64,000 bases of DNA from Rhodobacteraceae bacterium M385. Its GTDB lineage: Bacteria; Pseudomonadota; Alphaproteobacteria; Rhodobacterales; Rhodobacteraceae. The position numbers and the translations under genes were made by a program. The stretch's first letter is position 1. The number at the start of each line of letters is the position of its first letter. Under the pieces are notes generated by a model. That model was not told the DNA's origin and did no database searches. It saw only the letters and a program-made list of their open reading frames with translations. The DNA lies in the NCBI GenBank assembly GCA_025141835.1, contig CP081102.1, positions 1,426,001 to 1,490,000 of the forward strand, read 5' to 3'. Below, in pieces: positions 17,147 through 25,908 of this stretch.

Positions 17147-17997
17147 AGATGTCTGACCGCCATGAGTTGTTCGCCGACCTGCACAAGCAGGGCTGTTTCG
17201 TGATGCCCAACCCTTGGGATCGCGGCTCTGCCCGGATGATGGCGGCATCGGGCGCGGTGGCTTTGGCCACAACATCGGCGGGTCATGCGTTTACCTTGGG
17301 GCGGGCGGATATGGGCGGCGTCACGCGGGATGAGGCTTTGGCCCACGCCCAAGACATCATCAGTGCCACAAACCTGCCTGTGTCGGGCGATTTTGAGAAC
17401 GGCTTTGGCGATGATCCTGACACCGTGGCCGAGACGATCCGCATGGCCGCAGAGGTCGGGCTTTCGGGCTGCGGGATCGAGGATATGGGCTTTGAGAATG
17501 GCCTGCACGCCTATGATTTTGACCTCACCGTGGAACGCATCCGGGCCGCCGTGGCAGCCGTACGCGCTTTGGGGCGGCCCTTCGTGCTGACCGCGCGGGC
17601 CGATGGGGTGATGAACGGGCTTTATGATTTGGGCGAGGGCATCCGCCGTTTGCAAGCCTTCGAGGCTGCGGGCGCCGATTGCCTTTATCTGCCAGTCCCG
17701 CCGGGAAGGGCGGAATTGGCGCAGGTTTTGGGGGCGGTTACGGCGCCAGTGAACGCGCTGTCGGTGGGACCGTTGCAGGACCTGTCCTTGGCCGAGCTGA
17801 CGGCGATGGGGGTGCGGCGCATCTCGCTTGGCAGTCAGATCGCAAGGGTGACCCATGCTGCGATCCGCGACGCGATGGGCGGCGTGATGGCCGGGGATTT
17901 CACGGTCCTGAAGGGGAGCGCTTCAGGGGACGAGATTGACGCAATGCTACAGGAGGGCTGCGCAGATGACCGAGATTTTGGACCGCAAGGGCCGTAG
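17143..17997 (+). CDS. Isocitrate lyase/PEP mutase family protein
   Basis: 284 aa. TIM-barrel family with typical segments: FVMPNPWDRGSARMM (about 18-32), metal-site region GDFENGFGDDPDTVAETI (about 85-102), GCGIEDMG (about 110-117) and LTARADGVMN (about 148-157). The KKCGH-type catalytic Cys loop of isocitrate and methylisocitrate lyases is not present, so it is closer to PEP-mutase/oxaloacetate-decarboxylase-like members; substrate unknown. Overlaps the upstream stop and, at its end, runs past the start of the MttB-like gene by 32 bp. Confidence 0.8.
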   Translation: MKMSDRHELFADLHKQGCFVMPNPWDRGSARMMAASGAVALATTSAGHAFTLGRADMGGVTRDEALAHAQDIISATNLPVSGDFENGFGDDPDTVAETIRMAAEVGLSGCGIEDMGFENGLHAYDFDLTVERIRAAVAAVRALGRPFVLTARADGVMNGLYDLGEGIRRLQAFEAAGADCLYLPVPPGRAELAQVLGAVTAPVNALSVGPLQDLSLAELTAMGVRRISLGSQIARVTHAAIRDAMGGVMAGDFTVLKGSASGDEIDAMLQEGCADDRDFGPQGP

Positions 17998-19510
17998 AGG
18001 CGGCGGCCGCGCCGCCCGTGTGGCCGCAAGGGCCGCCGCCCTGCCAGATGCGTTGCGCCCGATCCGACCGGGGATGGAAGGAGGCACCCTGAAGGTGTTG
18101 TCCGACGCGCAGGTTGCCCAGATCCACGAGGCCGCTTTGCAAGCGCTGGAAACCATTGGCCTTGCCGACGCGCCGCAATCGGGGGTTGATCTGATGGTCT
18201 CGGTCGGCGCGGTTTTGGGCGAAGATGGCCGCCTCCGCTTCCCGCGCCAAGTGGTGGAAGACGCCCTTGGAAAGGCCGCGCGGGGGATCACCTTGATGGG
18301 GCGTGACGCGGCCCATGACCTGCATCTATCCGGCCCCAAGGTCCACTACGGCACCGCAGGCGCGGCGGTTCATATTGTTGAACCCGCCAGCAACACTTAC
18401 CGCGAATGCACGGCGCAAGACCTCTATAACGCCGCGCAAATCACGCAATCCCTCGATAACGTTAACTTCTTTCAGCGGCCCATGGTGTGCCGAGATGTGG
18501 TGGATAATCTTGAGATGGACCTGAACTCCATCTTTGCCAGCGTGTCCGGCACGACCAAACATATCGGCATGTCCTTTAGCGATCCGTCCCATGTGGGCCC
18601 TTGTATGGAGCTGATCCACCAACTTGCGGGAGGAGAGGACGCTTGGCGCGCGCGGCCCTTTATCTCCAACTCCAATTGCTTCGTGGTGCCGCCGATGAAA
18701 TTCGCCACGGAAAGCTGCGAAACGATGGAACTGTGCATCCGCGCGGGGATGCCGGTGCTGCTTCTTAGCGCGGGCATGGCGGGGGCCACGGCTCCGTCCA
18801 CCATCGCGGGTGCGGTGACCCAGGCAACGGCGGAATGTCTGGCCGGCTTGGTCTATGTGAACGCCCTGTCGCCGGGGTTCCCGGCGGTGTTTGGGACATG
18901 GCCGTTCGGCTTGGACCTGCGCACCGGGGCCATGTGCCTTGGATCGGGCGAGCAGGCGTTGCTTTCCTCGGCCTGCGCCCAGATGCATCAGTTCTACGGC
19001 CTGCCAGGCGGCGCGGCGGGCGGGGCATCGGACAGCAAAATGCCCGATATGCAAGCGGGGTGGGAGCAGATGTGCTCGAACGTGATGGCGGGCTTGTCAG
19101 GGCTGAACATGGTTTATGAGGCGGCGGGAATGCACGCCTCGCTTCTGGGGTTCTGTCTGGAAAGCCTGATCCTGTCCGATGATCTGATCGGCCAAGCCAT
19201 GCGCTGCGTCCGCGGGATTGAGGTGACCGAAGACACGCTGGCGCTCGACCAGATGGCCGAGGTCTGCTTGGGCGGGACCGGGCATTATCTTGGCACCGAT
19301 AGGACGCTGGCCCTGATGCAAAGCGATTTCGTCTATCCCACTCTTGGCAACCGCATGAGCCCGAAGGAGTGGGAGGAGAACCAGAAACCCGATCTGATGG
19401 CTTCGGCCATTGCCCGGAAAGAGAAGATCTTGGCCGAGGCGCGGCCTCAAATCTCGCCCGAGGTCGACCAAGCGGTGCGGGCGAAATACGCGATGTATTT
19501 CAACAGTTGA
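17966..19510 (+). CDS. Trimethylamine methyltransferase (MttB) family protein, non-pyrrolysine type
   Basis: 514 aa from ATG 17966, with AGGAGG 9 nt upstream. MttB superfamily: corrinoid-protein methyltransferases acting on quaternary or tertiary amines, including MtgB-type glycine-betaine enzymes. Recognisable segments are TGTAGAAVH-like HYGTAGAAVHIVEP (about 118), GTTKHIGMSFSD (about 198) and the C-terminal GGTGHYLGTDRTL (about 431). The frame has no internal amber codon, so pyrrolysine is not used. No corrinoid protein gene was found within the window. The substrate is probably an N-methylated compound, given the neighbours. Confidence 0.85.
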   Translation: MTEILDRKGRRGGGRAARVAARAAALPDALRPIRPGMEGGTLKVLSDAQVAQIHEAALQALETIGLADAPQSGVDLMVSVGAVLGEDGRLRFPRQVVEDALGKAARGITLMGRDAAHDLHLSGPKVHYGTAGAAVHIVEPASNTYRECTAQDLYNAAQITQSLDNVNFFQRPMVCRDVVDNLEMDLNSIFASVSGTTKHIGMSFSDPSHVGPCMELIHQLAGGEDAWRARPFISNSNCFVVPPMKFATESCETMELCIRAGMPVLLLSAGMAGATAPSTIAGAVTQATAECLAGLVYVNALSPGFPAVFGTWPFGLDLRTGAMCLGSGEQALLSSACAQMHQFYGLPGGAAGGASDSKMPDMQAGWEQMCSNVMAGLSGLNMVYEAAGMHASLLGFCLESLILSDDLIGQAMRCVRGIEVTEDTLALDQMAEVCLGGTGHYLGTDRTLALMQSDFVYPTLGNRMSPKEWEENQKPDLMASAIARKEKILAEARPQISPEVDQAVRAKYAMYFNS

Positions 19511-19597
19511 TCGCGCGCGACGCCGGGCAGGGACTTGCGCCTTGCCCGGAGTCCCATGACGCTTGACGCACGCCCGCAGGATGGATCAACTCGCCCC

Positions 19598-20569
19598 ATG
19601 AGAATTGACGGACTACAATATTGCAACTGGTCACGCCGCATCTTTGAGGAGATGCGCAAAGGCGGGCTTGATGCGGTCCACGTCACCATCGCCTACCACG
19701 AGGTGTTTCGCGAAACCGTCCTGCAAATAGAACGCTGGAACCGCTATTTTGAGGATCACAGCGACCTGATCGTGCCCGCCCATACGGCCGCAGATGTGGT
19801 GGCGGCCAAGGCATCGGGGCGCACGGCGATTATCTTCGGGGCGCAGAACCCCAGCCCGATCGAGGATGACATTGGGCTCGTGCAGATCCTGCACACCCTT
19901 GGGCTGCGTTTCATGCAACTGACCTACAATAACCAATCCCTTCTGGCGACCGGCTGTTACGAGGCCGAAGACCCCGGGTTGACCCGCATGGGCCGTGAAG
20001 TCATTGCCGAGATGAACCGCGTCGGGCTGGTGGTGGACATGAGCCATTCCGCCGACCGATCAACCATCGAGGCGGCAGAGCATTCCACGCGCCCCATCGC
20101 GATCACCCATGCCAACCCCTACGACTGGCACCCGGCCCGCCGCAACAAGAAACCACCGGTGATCGAGGCCGTCGTGGCCGGCGGCGGGATGATGGGGTTT
20201 TCCCTTTATCCTCATCATCTTAAGGGCGGTAGCGATTGCAAGTTGGATAGCTTTTGTGGCGCGATGATGGACATGGTCTCTCGCTACGGGATCGCGCATT
20301 TCGGCATCGGCAGCGACCTGTGCCAAGACCAGCCCGACAGTGTGGTAGAGTGGATGCGCGTGGGACGTTGGACCAAGCAGATCGACTATGGTGAAGGCTC
20401 CAAGGACAACGCGGGTTTCCCACCGCAGCCTGCATGGTTCCGGTCCAACGCGGACTTCCCGAACATTGAAGATGGCTTGCGGGCTGTGGGGTTTGATGGG
20501 GCCTCGGTCGCGGCGCTCATGGGGGGGAATTGGCTGGCGTTCTTTGATAAGAACTTCGTCCCGCAATGA
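19598..20569 (+). CDS. Membrane dipeptidase (M19) family protein with altered metal site
   Basis: 323 aa from ATG 19598; ATG 19556 with GGAG 4 nt upstream is an alternative. Overall fold features of renal-dipeptidase-type proteins are clear (LGLRFMQLTYNNQSL, GLVVDMSHSADRS, ITHANPYDWHPARRNK, GIGSDLCQD). The first zinc motif DGHxD reads DGLQY here, and the bridging Glu position in the GxEG motif reads FGAQN, so two or more metal ligands of canonical M19 enzymes are missing. It may act on a non-peptide substrate. Related M19-like genes accompany betaine/dimethylglycine genes in other proteobacteria. Confidence 0.82.
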   Translation: MRIDGLQYCNWSRRIFEEMRKGGLDAVHVTIAYHEVFRETVLQIERWNRYFEDHSDLIVPAHTAADVVAAKASGRTAIIFGAQNPSPIEDDIGLVQILHTLGLRFMQLTYNNQSLLATGCYEAEDPGLTRMGREVIAEMNRVGLVVDMSHSADRSTIEAAEHSTRPIAITHANPYDWHPARRNKKPPVIEAVVAGGGMMGFSLYPHHLKGGSDCKLDSFCGAMMDMVSRYGIAHFGIGSDLCQDQPDSVVEWMRVGRWTKQIDYGEGSKDNAGFPPQPAWFRSNADFPNIEDGLRAVGFDGASVAALMGGNWLAFFDKNFVPQ

Positions 20570-22251
20570 CCGCGCAACCCCGCAAGCCCATCCCCCTGCG
20601 TGACCCGCAAGTGGTGATGCGGCTGGCGCGCATGGGCTCCATGCATCAATCGCGGTTGTCGTTCATGCGGGTGCTCTTGCGTCGGATGAAGGCCGAGGGC
20701 TGGCAGTTCTTCCGCCCCGAATGGGACGTGGATAAAACGGGCGAGGGCCATGCTGTCTACACTGCCCGCACCCGTGAACGGGCTTACTCGCTGGTCGCCT
20801 TCGCCCACAATCTGCCCGCCGATCAACGCAGTGACCGGGTGATTGCCACCGCTTGGGATGCGACGTTTGTGCTGTTCGACGGCGTGCCAACGGCAAGTGA
20901 AATCAGCGACTTACGCGCCAATGTGCCAAGGCAGGAAGCGGGCCGCGTGACGGAAAAGGTGCTGACGTTGAGCCGGGCCAACCGCTCTGTCCGGCTGTGG
21001 GACCATGTGGTGGATGCCTTGGCGCAGGGCCAGCAACCTGACGCTATGTTGATTGACGACGTGGGCTACCTAATGCGCACCACCGCCGTCTATGGCTCGG
21101 CCAAATTCGGGGCCGCGGACCGCGCCGTGATCGCCGATCGGGCCGAATTGAACGCCCCGTTTCAGGCCGAAATGTTGACTGTCTACCTGATCCGCACCTT
21201 TGTGATGGACTTGGTGGAGCACATGGCGCGGGCGCAGAACGAGGCGGCGGCAAAGCTGGACCCAGACCTGAAGCGCCGCTTCGGGATCGGCAATTCCACT
21301 GGCCTCGGGATGGCCCCGTTTCTGGTGAACCACCCCAAGTTGATCCACCAATGGTTTGCCGCCCGCGAATGGGCGCTGGCCGAGGTGCGCGGGCTGTCGC
21401 GTGCCTCAAACCACGAGGTGGCGACCTTTCGCGACTTCACGGAACGTGCCGCGTTGAACGCCCGCGAATGGCACTCGGCCCATCCGATCCAGCAGGCGAA
21501 ACTGACGCAACTTCGCGCTGATATGGCGGCGCTGATCGCTCATCTCGCCGCCTTCGACTTTACGCAACCCCGCCCTTGGGATGCGCTCTGGCACTGGGCA
21601 GAGGCGCATTTGGGCCTTGAGGGGCAGGAGCAATTGGCCTCTCTCCTGCTCGAGCCCTATGGCCCTCTGATCGACCACGCGGCCAACACCATGGCTGCCG
21701 ACGAGACGCCCCAGCCCCTAGAGGGGCAAATGGATATCGCCACCCTTGCCGCGTCGATTGAGCGGATTCACCCCGCCGCCCTCCGAACCGATTGGACCAC
21801 GCCCGAGGCCATTGCCCGGATTTGGTACACCTCGGAAGAGAAGTTGGAACCGCGCCTGGGGGAGCGGACGGAAGAGGCGCTTGAAGCCTACGCAAATGCC
21901 TTGTGCCCGGCCCATGATGCAGCCCGTCTTTATGCCGATCTTTCCGAGCACACAGGGCCCATCGCACCGTTTTTGCTGCACCATCCCGAGCACCGCCACA
22001 CCGTGCGCCGCCTGCAACTGGCAGCCACCCATCCCTACGCAGAAATCCGCGATAACATGACCCACGCGGATATGGCGCCGATTGATCTTCTTCGCGCGAA
22101 GCTCAGCTTCTTTGGGGCCACGCGATTTGATCCCCGCTCGGACCGTTGGCTGCGCATCACCATGTTTCAAAACGCACCGTTCCCCGATGAATTGCCCCAC
22201 ACTGACGCGGATGATTGGAGCTATCCGCCCCTTAAAGGCAACGCGCTATGA
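20566..22251 (+). CDS. 561-aa protein of unknown function, coupled to DUF3726
   Basis: ATG overlaps the stop of the M19-like gene (ATGA). Soluble, no signal peptide or membrane segment, rich in His, Trp and acidic residues. Visible features include WDVDKTGEGHAVYTARTRER near residue 53, MLIDDVGYLMRTTAVYGSAK near 164, FGIGNSTGLGMAPFLVNHPK near 240, and a C-terminal WLRITMFQNAPFPDELP. I do not recognise the family. The GNSTGLGMAPFLVNHP stretch looks like a conserved active-site or nucleotide loop, but this is inference. Overlaps the next gene by 4 bp. Confidence 0.72.
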   Translation: MTAQPRKPIPLRDPQVVMRLARMGSMHQSRLSFMRVLLRRMKAEGWQFFRPEWDVDKTGEGHAVYTARTRERAYSLVAFAHNLPADQRSDRVIATAWDATFVLFDGVPTASEISDLRANVPRQEAGRVTEKVLTLSRANRSVRLWDHVVDALAQGQQPDAMLIDDVGYLMRTTAVYGSAKFGAADRAVIADRAELNAPFQAEMLTVYLIRTFVMDLVEHMARAQNEAAAKLDPDLKRRFGIGNSTGLGMAPFLVNHPKLIHQWFAAREWALAEVRGLSRASNHEVATFRDFTERAALNAREWHSAHPIQQAKLTQLRADMAALIAHLAAFDFTQPRPWDALWHWAEAHLGLEGQEQLASLLLEPYGPLIDHAANTMAADETPQPLEGQMDIATLAASIERIHPAALRTDWTTPEAIARIWYTSEEKLEPRLGERTEEALEAYANALCPAHDAARLYADLSEHTGPIAPFLLHHPEHRHTVRRLQLAATHPYAEIRDNMTHADMAPIDLLRAKLSFFGATRFDPRSDRWLRITMFQNAPFPDELPHTDADDWSYPPLKGNAL

Positions 22252-22814
22252 CCCAGGATTTATCATTGGGGGAGCTGCAATCCTTATGCGCAAAGGCAAC
22301 CCGAGGCGCAGGCCGCGCGGTTGGCACGGCAGAGGACGCGGGCCATGCAGTCAGGTGGCTGTGCGCGCGCGGCTTGGCGGGGGCAGAGGCGTTGGTGGCC
22401 CTGCTACGCGCCACGGATGGCATGAGCACAGCGGCGCTTGTGGGCGCTTTGCCGGACGCGACGCATGTGGATGAGGGCGCGTTGTGTCCGCTGGCGTCGG
22501 GCGGCTACCTGTCCGACAGTGGCCTTGTGCCAGAGGGGCTGGTTGGGCCCGTCTACGCGCCCCAATTGCTCCGACCTTTTCTGGCCCACTTGTCGCCCTA
22601 TGGCGTTGATATCATGCCTGTAAACGCCACCTATGGCCCTCAGGTCATCCAAGTGGTGTACCGCAAAACGGCTTGTCTTCCGGTCCTCTCCCGCACTCAG
22701 ATATCCGCTGAAACCCTTGCGGCGTTGCAGGGCTTTGCAGCCCGCACCTATGCCCCCGAAACCGACCAACGTCGCGCGCAAGGGGCAGGGGCGGGGCTGT
22801 CGGATAACGATTAA
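22248..22814 (+). CDS. DUF3726 domain-containing protein
   Basis: 188 aa, ATGA-coupled to the 561-aa gene. The N-terminus SLGELQSLCAKATRGAGRAV plus GTAEDAGHAVRWLCARGLAG matches the start of DUF3726 proteins; the rest is a compact alpha/beta domain ending in a short polar tail. Function unknown. The tight coupling makes it a likely partner of the 561-aa protein and the last gene of the methyl-amine operon. Confidence 0.78.
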   Translation: MTQDLSLGELQSLCAKATRGAGRAVGTAEDAGHAVRWLCARGLAGAEALVALLRATDGMSTAALVGALPDATHVDEGALCPLASGGYLSDSGLVPEGLVGPVYAPQLLRPFLAHLSPYGVDIMPVNATYGPQVIQVVYRKTACLPVLSRTQISAETLAALQGFAARTYAPETDQRRAQGAGAGLSDND

Positions 22815-22941
22815 CGCTCACACCCGCGTGACGGGGAAGGGCGCGGCACTAAGGGTTTCCACCACTCGCCCTTTTGCGCAAACTCCTTCAACTTCCGGCG
22901 GAGTGTGTTACCAATTCGAACACCACACCCAGAGGACGCCG

Positions 22942-23538
22942 ATGGTCAAGAAACCCATCCTGACAGACGATGATTTCGGCGATGCGCCGGACCACGGCAA
23001 CGCCTTGCCGCCTGTACCGCCTGTGGCCATGGGCGGAGCGACGCGACAGGTGGGCGGCCCACAGGACGCGCCCCGTGCAGCCGAGGCTGCTTCTGGCGGG
23101 CGCGATGCCTCGGGCCATGCGCGGCCCAAGACCCGGATTTTGGGGTTCGCCGCGGGGCGTGACGCACCGCAAGCGCAGGGGGGTGCGGTCGAACATCCCC
23201 CCGTGGGCTGGTTGGTGGTCGTTTCCGGGCCGGGTAAGGGCGCGGCCTGCGTTTTGACCATGGGCATGAACGCCATTGGGCGCGGCGATGACGCCCATGT
23301 GCAGCTGGATTTCGGCGACACCAGCATCAGCCGCGACGCTCACGCCTATGTCACCTATGACGATGAAGCGCGGCGCTTTTTCATCACTCATGCCGGGAAG
23401 ACCAACCTTGTGCGGCTCAACGCTACGCCGGTTCTGGCGACCCATGATTTGACCCACGGCGACACCATCCGTATCGGGGCCACCACGCTGCGGTTCATCG
23501 CCCTTTGCGGCACCGACTTCGATTGGGCCGATACATGA
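22942..23538 (+). CDS. FHA-domain protein with N-terminal KTRIL motif
   Basis: 198 aa from ATG 22942. The first about 85 residues are low-complexity (Gly/Ala/Pro) and contain RPKTRILG near residues 61-68. The FHA domain covers about 88-190, with NAIGRGDDAHVQL, SISRDAHAYVTY and KTNLVRLN in the positions of the FHA phosphothreonine-binding loops. FHA domains bind phospho-Thr peptides and act as adaptors for Ser/Thr kinases. First gene of the signalling island; its stop overlaps the ATG of the PP2C gene. Confidence 0.85.
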   Translation: MVKKPILTDDDFGDAPDHGNALPPVPPVAMGGATRQVGGPQDAPRAAEAASGGRDASGHARPKTRILGFAAGRDAPQAQGGAVEHPPVGWLVVVSGPGKGAACVLTMGMNAIGRGDDAHVQLDFGDTSISRDAHAYVTYDDEARRFFITHAGKTNLVRLNATPVLATHDLTHGDTIRIGATTLRFIALCGTDFDWADT

Positions 23539-25034
23539 GCGCGATTGGCTACGATGTTGCCACCGCTCTTTGGCAAGGTGCGCGCCCGTATCAGGAGGAT
23601 ACGCTGCTGGCGGATTTCCACGGCGGCGTGGACCGGGGCTTTGCGATTTTGGCCGATGGCATGGGCGGCCATGCGGCAGGCGATTTGGCATCGCGCTTGG
23701 TGGTGATCGACGCAGCGAGCCATTTGAAATTCCTGATCCACGATGGGGAGGGGTTGGAGAAGACCCTGCATTCGGAACTCACCTCCGCCATCACCACGGC
23801 CAATGATGTCCTGCGCGACCGCGCCGCCGATGATCGGCGGTTGCAGGGCATGGGCGCGACGTTTCTGGCGACGGTGATCTTTGAGGACCGGCTCTATTGG
23901 GCCTCGGTCGGGGATAGTCCGTTGTACCTTTGGCGGGAGGGGGCGCTGCGGCAGTTGAACGAAGATCACTCCATGGCGCCGGTCATCGACCAGATGGCAA
24001 AAAGCGGAGAGATCACCCGCGAAGAGGCCGCCAACCACCCCGATCGCAATGCGCTGACCTCGGTGCTGATGGGGCGGAGCCTGAAGGCGACGGACGTGCC
24101 GAAAACGGCAACGGTCCTGGACCCCGGTGATGTGCTGATCCAAGCCTCGGACGGTTTGCAGTACCTTGATAACGCAGAGATTTCACGGATCGTGGGGCAG
24201 GGGGGCAGCAGCGCGGATATCGCGGCGGCGCTGATCGAAGCCCTGAAAGGCCGCGCTGATCCGATGCAAGACAACACGGCACTGTTGGTGCTGCAATTGA
24301 CCTCGGGAGATGCAGCGCGGGTAGGGGTGCCCACGGCGACGGCAGCGGCGACGGTAGCAGCGTCGGGCGATCTGTCTGAACGGGCTGTCGGGACGCCCGC
24401 CGCCGGGGCGTCACCCCGAGCGCAGACCCCGACAGACGTGCCACGCCCCGCCGGCGGACGGCGATGGGTGCTACCAGCGGGTGTGCTTGGGGGGGCGGCT
24501 GCGGCGGGCTTGGGGATGGTGATGTTTGGCGTGCCCATAGTGAACGGGCCGGAACTTGCCATCGCGCCCACGTATGAGCCCGCAATAGAGATCGCTGCCG
24601 TCGCGCCCGAAGTTGCAGCCCCCCCGGTCCCGACTGCCGCACCCTCGGTTCCGGCCCCGACGCCCGCACCAGTCGCTGCGCCTTCTGCGCCCGGAGCCTC
24701 CGGCGCGCGCATTGCGGCGGTGCCAATGGGCGATGCCCCCGCAGACGCATCCGGGGCCTTGGGGGCCATCGCCGCGCCCACCGCCCTGGACCGCGGCGCG
24801 ACCCCATTGCCCCTGCCAACCGCCGAGATTTCCGAGGCGATCTCGCCCCCCTCCGTCCCCGATAAATTCGCCACTGGCACGGCCACTGCCGCCACAATCC
24901 CTTTCAGCGGGCCCTCCTCTGTGGTGCCCTTGCGCGAAGGGATCAACGCGCCGTCCCCCGAAGCAACCCCCGCGCCTGTTTTGCAGTCGCAACGCGGGCT
25001 GCGCGGGGTCGCGCCGCAGGAACGGGGGCGCTGA
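23535..25034 (+). CDS. PP2C-family Ser/Thr phosphatase with membrane anchor and Pro/Ala-rich extension
   Basis: 499 aa from ATG 23535 (ATGA overlap with the FHA gene). The PPM/PP2C domain spans residues about 5-255, with the metal-binding motifs RPYQEDTLL, FAILADGMGGHAAG, WASVGDSPLYLW, LIQASDGLQ and QDNTALLVL all intact, so it should be active. A single transmembrane segment (about 311-333) separates it from an Ala/Pro/Thr-rich tail of about 165 residues, probably periplasmic. It likely reverses phosphorylation by the two kinases in this region. Confidence 0.9.
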   Translation: MSAIGYDVATALWQGARPYQEDTLLADFHGGVDRGFAILADGMGGHAAGDLASRLVVIDAASHLKFLIHDGEGLEKTLHSELTSAITTANDVLRDRAADDRRLQGMGATFLATVIFEDRLYWASVGDSPLYLWREGALRQLNEDHSMAPVIDQMAKSGEITREEAANHPDRNALTSVLMGRSLKATDVPKTATVLDPGDVLIQASDGLQYLDNAEISRIVGQGGSSADIAAALIEALKGRADPMQDNTALLVLQLTSGDAARVGVPTATAAATVAASGDLSERAVGTPAAGASPRAQTPTDVPRPAGGRRWVLPAGVLGGAAAAGLGMVMFGVPIVNGPELAIAPTYEPAIEIAAVAPEVAAPPVPTAAPSVPAPTPAPVAAPSAPGASGARIAAVPMGDAPADASGALGAIAAPTALDRGATPLPLPTAEISEAISPPSVPDKFATGTATAATIPFSGPSSVVPLREGINAPSPEATPAPVLQSQRGLRGVAPQERGR

Positions 25035-25035
25035 G

Positions 25036-25899
25036 ATGGACGATACCGTTGAAATATCAATCTCTTCTACCGCCACGAATGCGGTGCTCCTAAGTCAACA
25101 CACGCTACGCTTGCCGGTCGAAATGGGTCGTTTCGGAGCTGAAAATACTGGACGCCTCAGCGCGGGGGACGGGCAAACCCTCCATTTTGGGGAGGGATTC
25201 GGCACCCTTTCACGTCAACACATGACCATCGCCAAGGGACCGGACGGGGTGCTGGTGGTGACGGATATTTCCTCGAACGGGGTGGCGCAGATCGGGCAGG
25301 CGGGTACGGCCCCGGTGGCGCTTGGCCGGGGCGGTACGGTGCGCATGGCACCCGGTGCAATGCGCGTGTTTGAGACTGTAGTGCTGAGGGTCACGATTTG
25401 CGCGCCAAAGATCGCGCAGGTGGACACGATCGGGCAGCCGCTGCATTTGGTTTACGACAGCGCATCGACCGGGCGGTTGAAGGCGTTGGACCTTGACGGT
25501 GTCTCGATTTCCCTGGTGGCCAATGGCGCGGAAGTGCTGATGCGCCGCCGCCCCGGCGCGGCCCGCGCGGCGTTGGAAGCGGCCCGTGCAGAAGGCACCA
25601 CTTGCCTTGTCATGGTTGGCCCCGATGGGGCGGGCGGGATCGAGGCGATATGCGGCGTGACGGGCGAAGTCACCCACAATCGCCGCGCCTTGAATGCGGA
25701 CGAATCCGTGCCGATGGACCACCTTGATACGGTCGAAATCCGCGGACAAATGCTGCGGATCATGTCGGCGGAAGACGGCAAGGGGCTGAGCTGCACCAAC
25801 ACCGCTTGCCGCCAGCTGAACCCCTACCTTCCGGGCGAAAATTGCCGCTATTGCGGGCAACGTTTGGGGGATGGCACCTCTTATTGGGTTCACTCCTAA
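25036..25899 (+). CDS. FHA-domain protein with C-terminal zinc ribbon
   Basis: 287 aa, ATG 1 nt after the PP2C stop codon. An N-terminal FHA-type domain (about 25-110: VEMGRFGAENTGRL, FGTLSRQHMTI, DISSNGVAQIG) is followed by a second beta-rich section (about 125-240) that may be another FHA-like fold. The C-terminus holds four Cys in the pattern CTNTAC...CRYC (about 259-279), a rubredoxin-like zinc ribbon. Likely a phospho-dependent adaptor; partner unknown. Confidence 0.8.
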   Translation: MDDTVEISISSTATNAVLLSQHTLRLPVEMGRFGAENTGRLSAGDGQTLHFGEGFGTLSRQHMTIAKGPDGVLVVTDISSNGVAQIGQAGTAPVALGRGGTVRMAPGAMRVFETVVLRVTICAPKIAQVDTIGQPLHLVYDSASTGRLKALDLDGVSISLVANGAEVLMRRRPGAARAALEAARAEGTTCLVMVGPDGAGGIEAICGVTGEVTHNRRALNADESVPMDHLDTVEIRGQMLRIMSAEDGKGLSCTNTACRQLNPYLPGENCRYCGQRLGDGTSYWVHS

Positions 25900-25908
25900 G
25901 GTGTTGGG

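Noticed and set aside
17966..19510. Pyrrolysine-containing trimethylamine methyltransferase
   Set aside because: The gene is one open frame without an in-frame TAG, so it belongs to the non-pyrrolysine MttB group.
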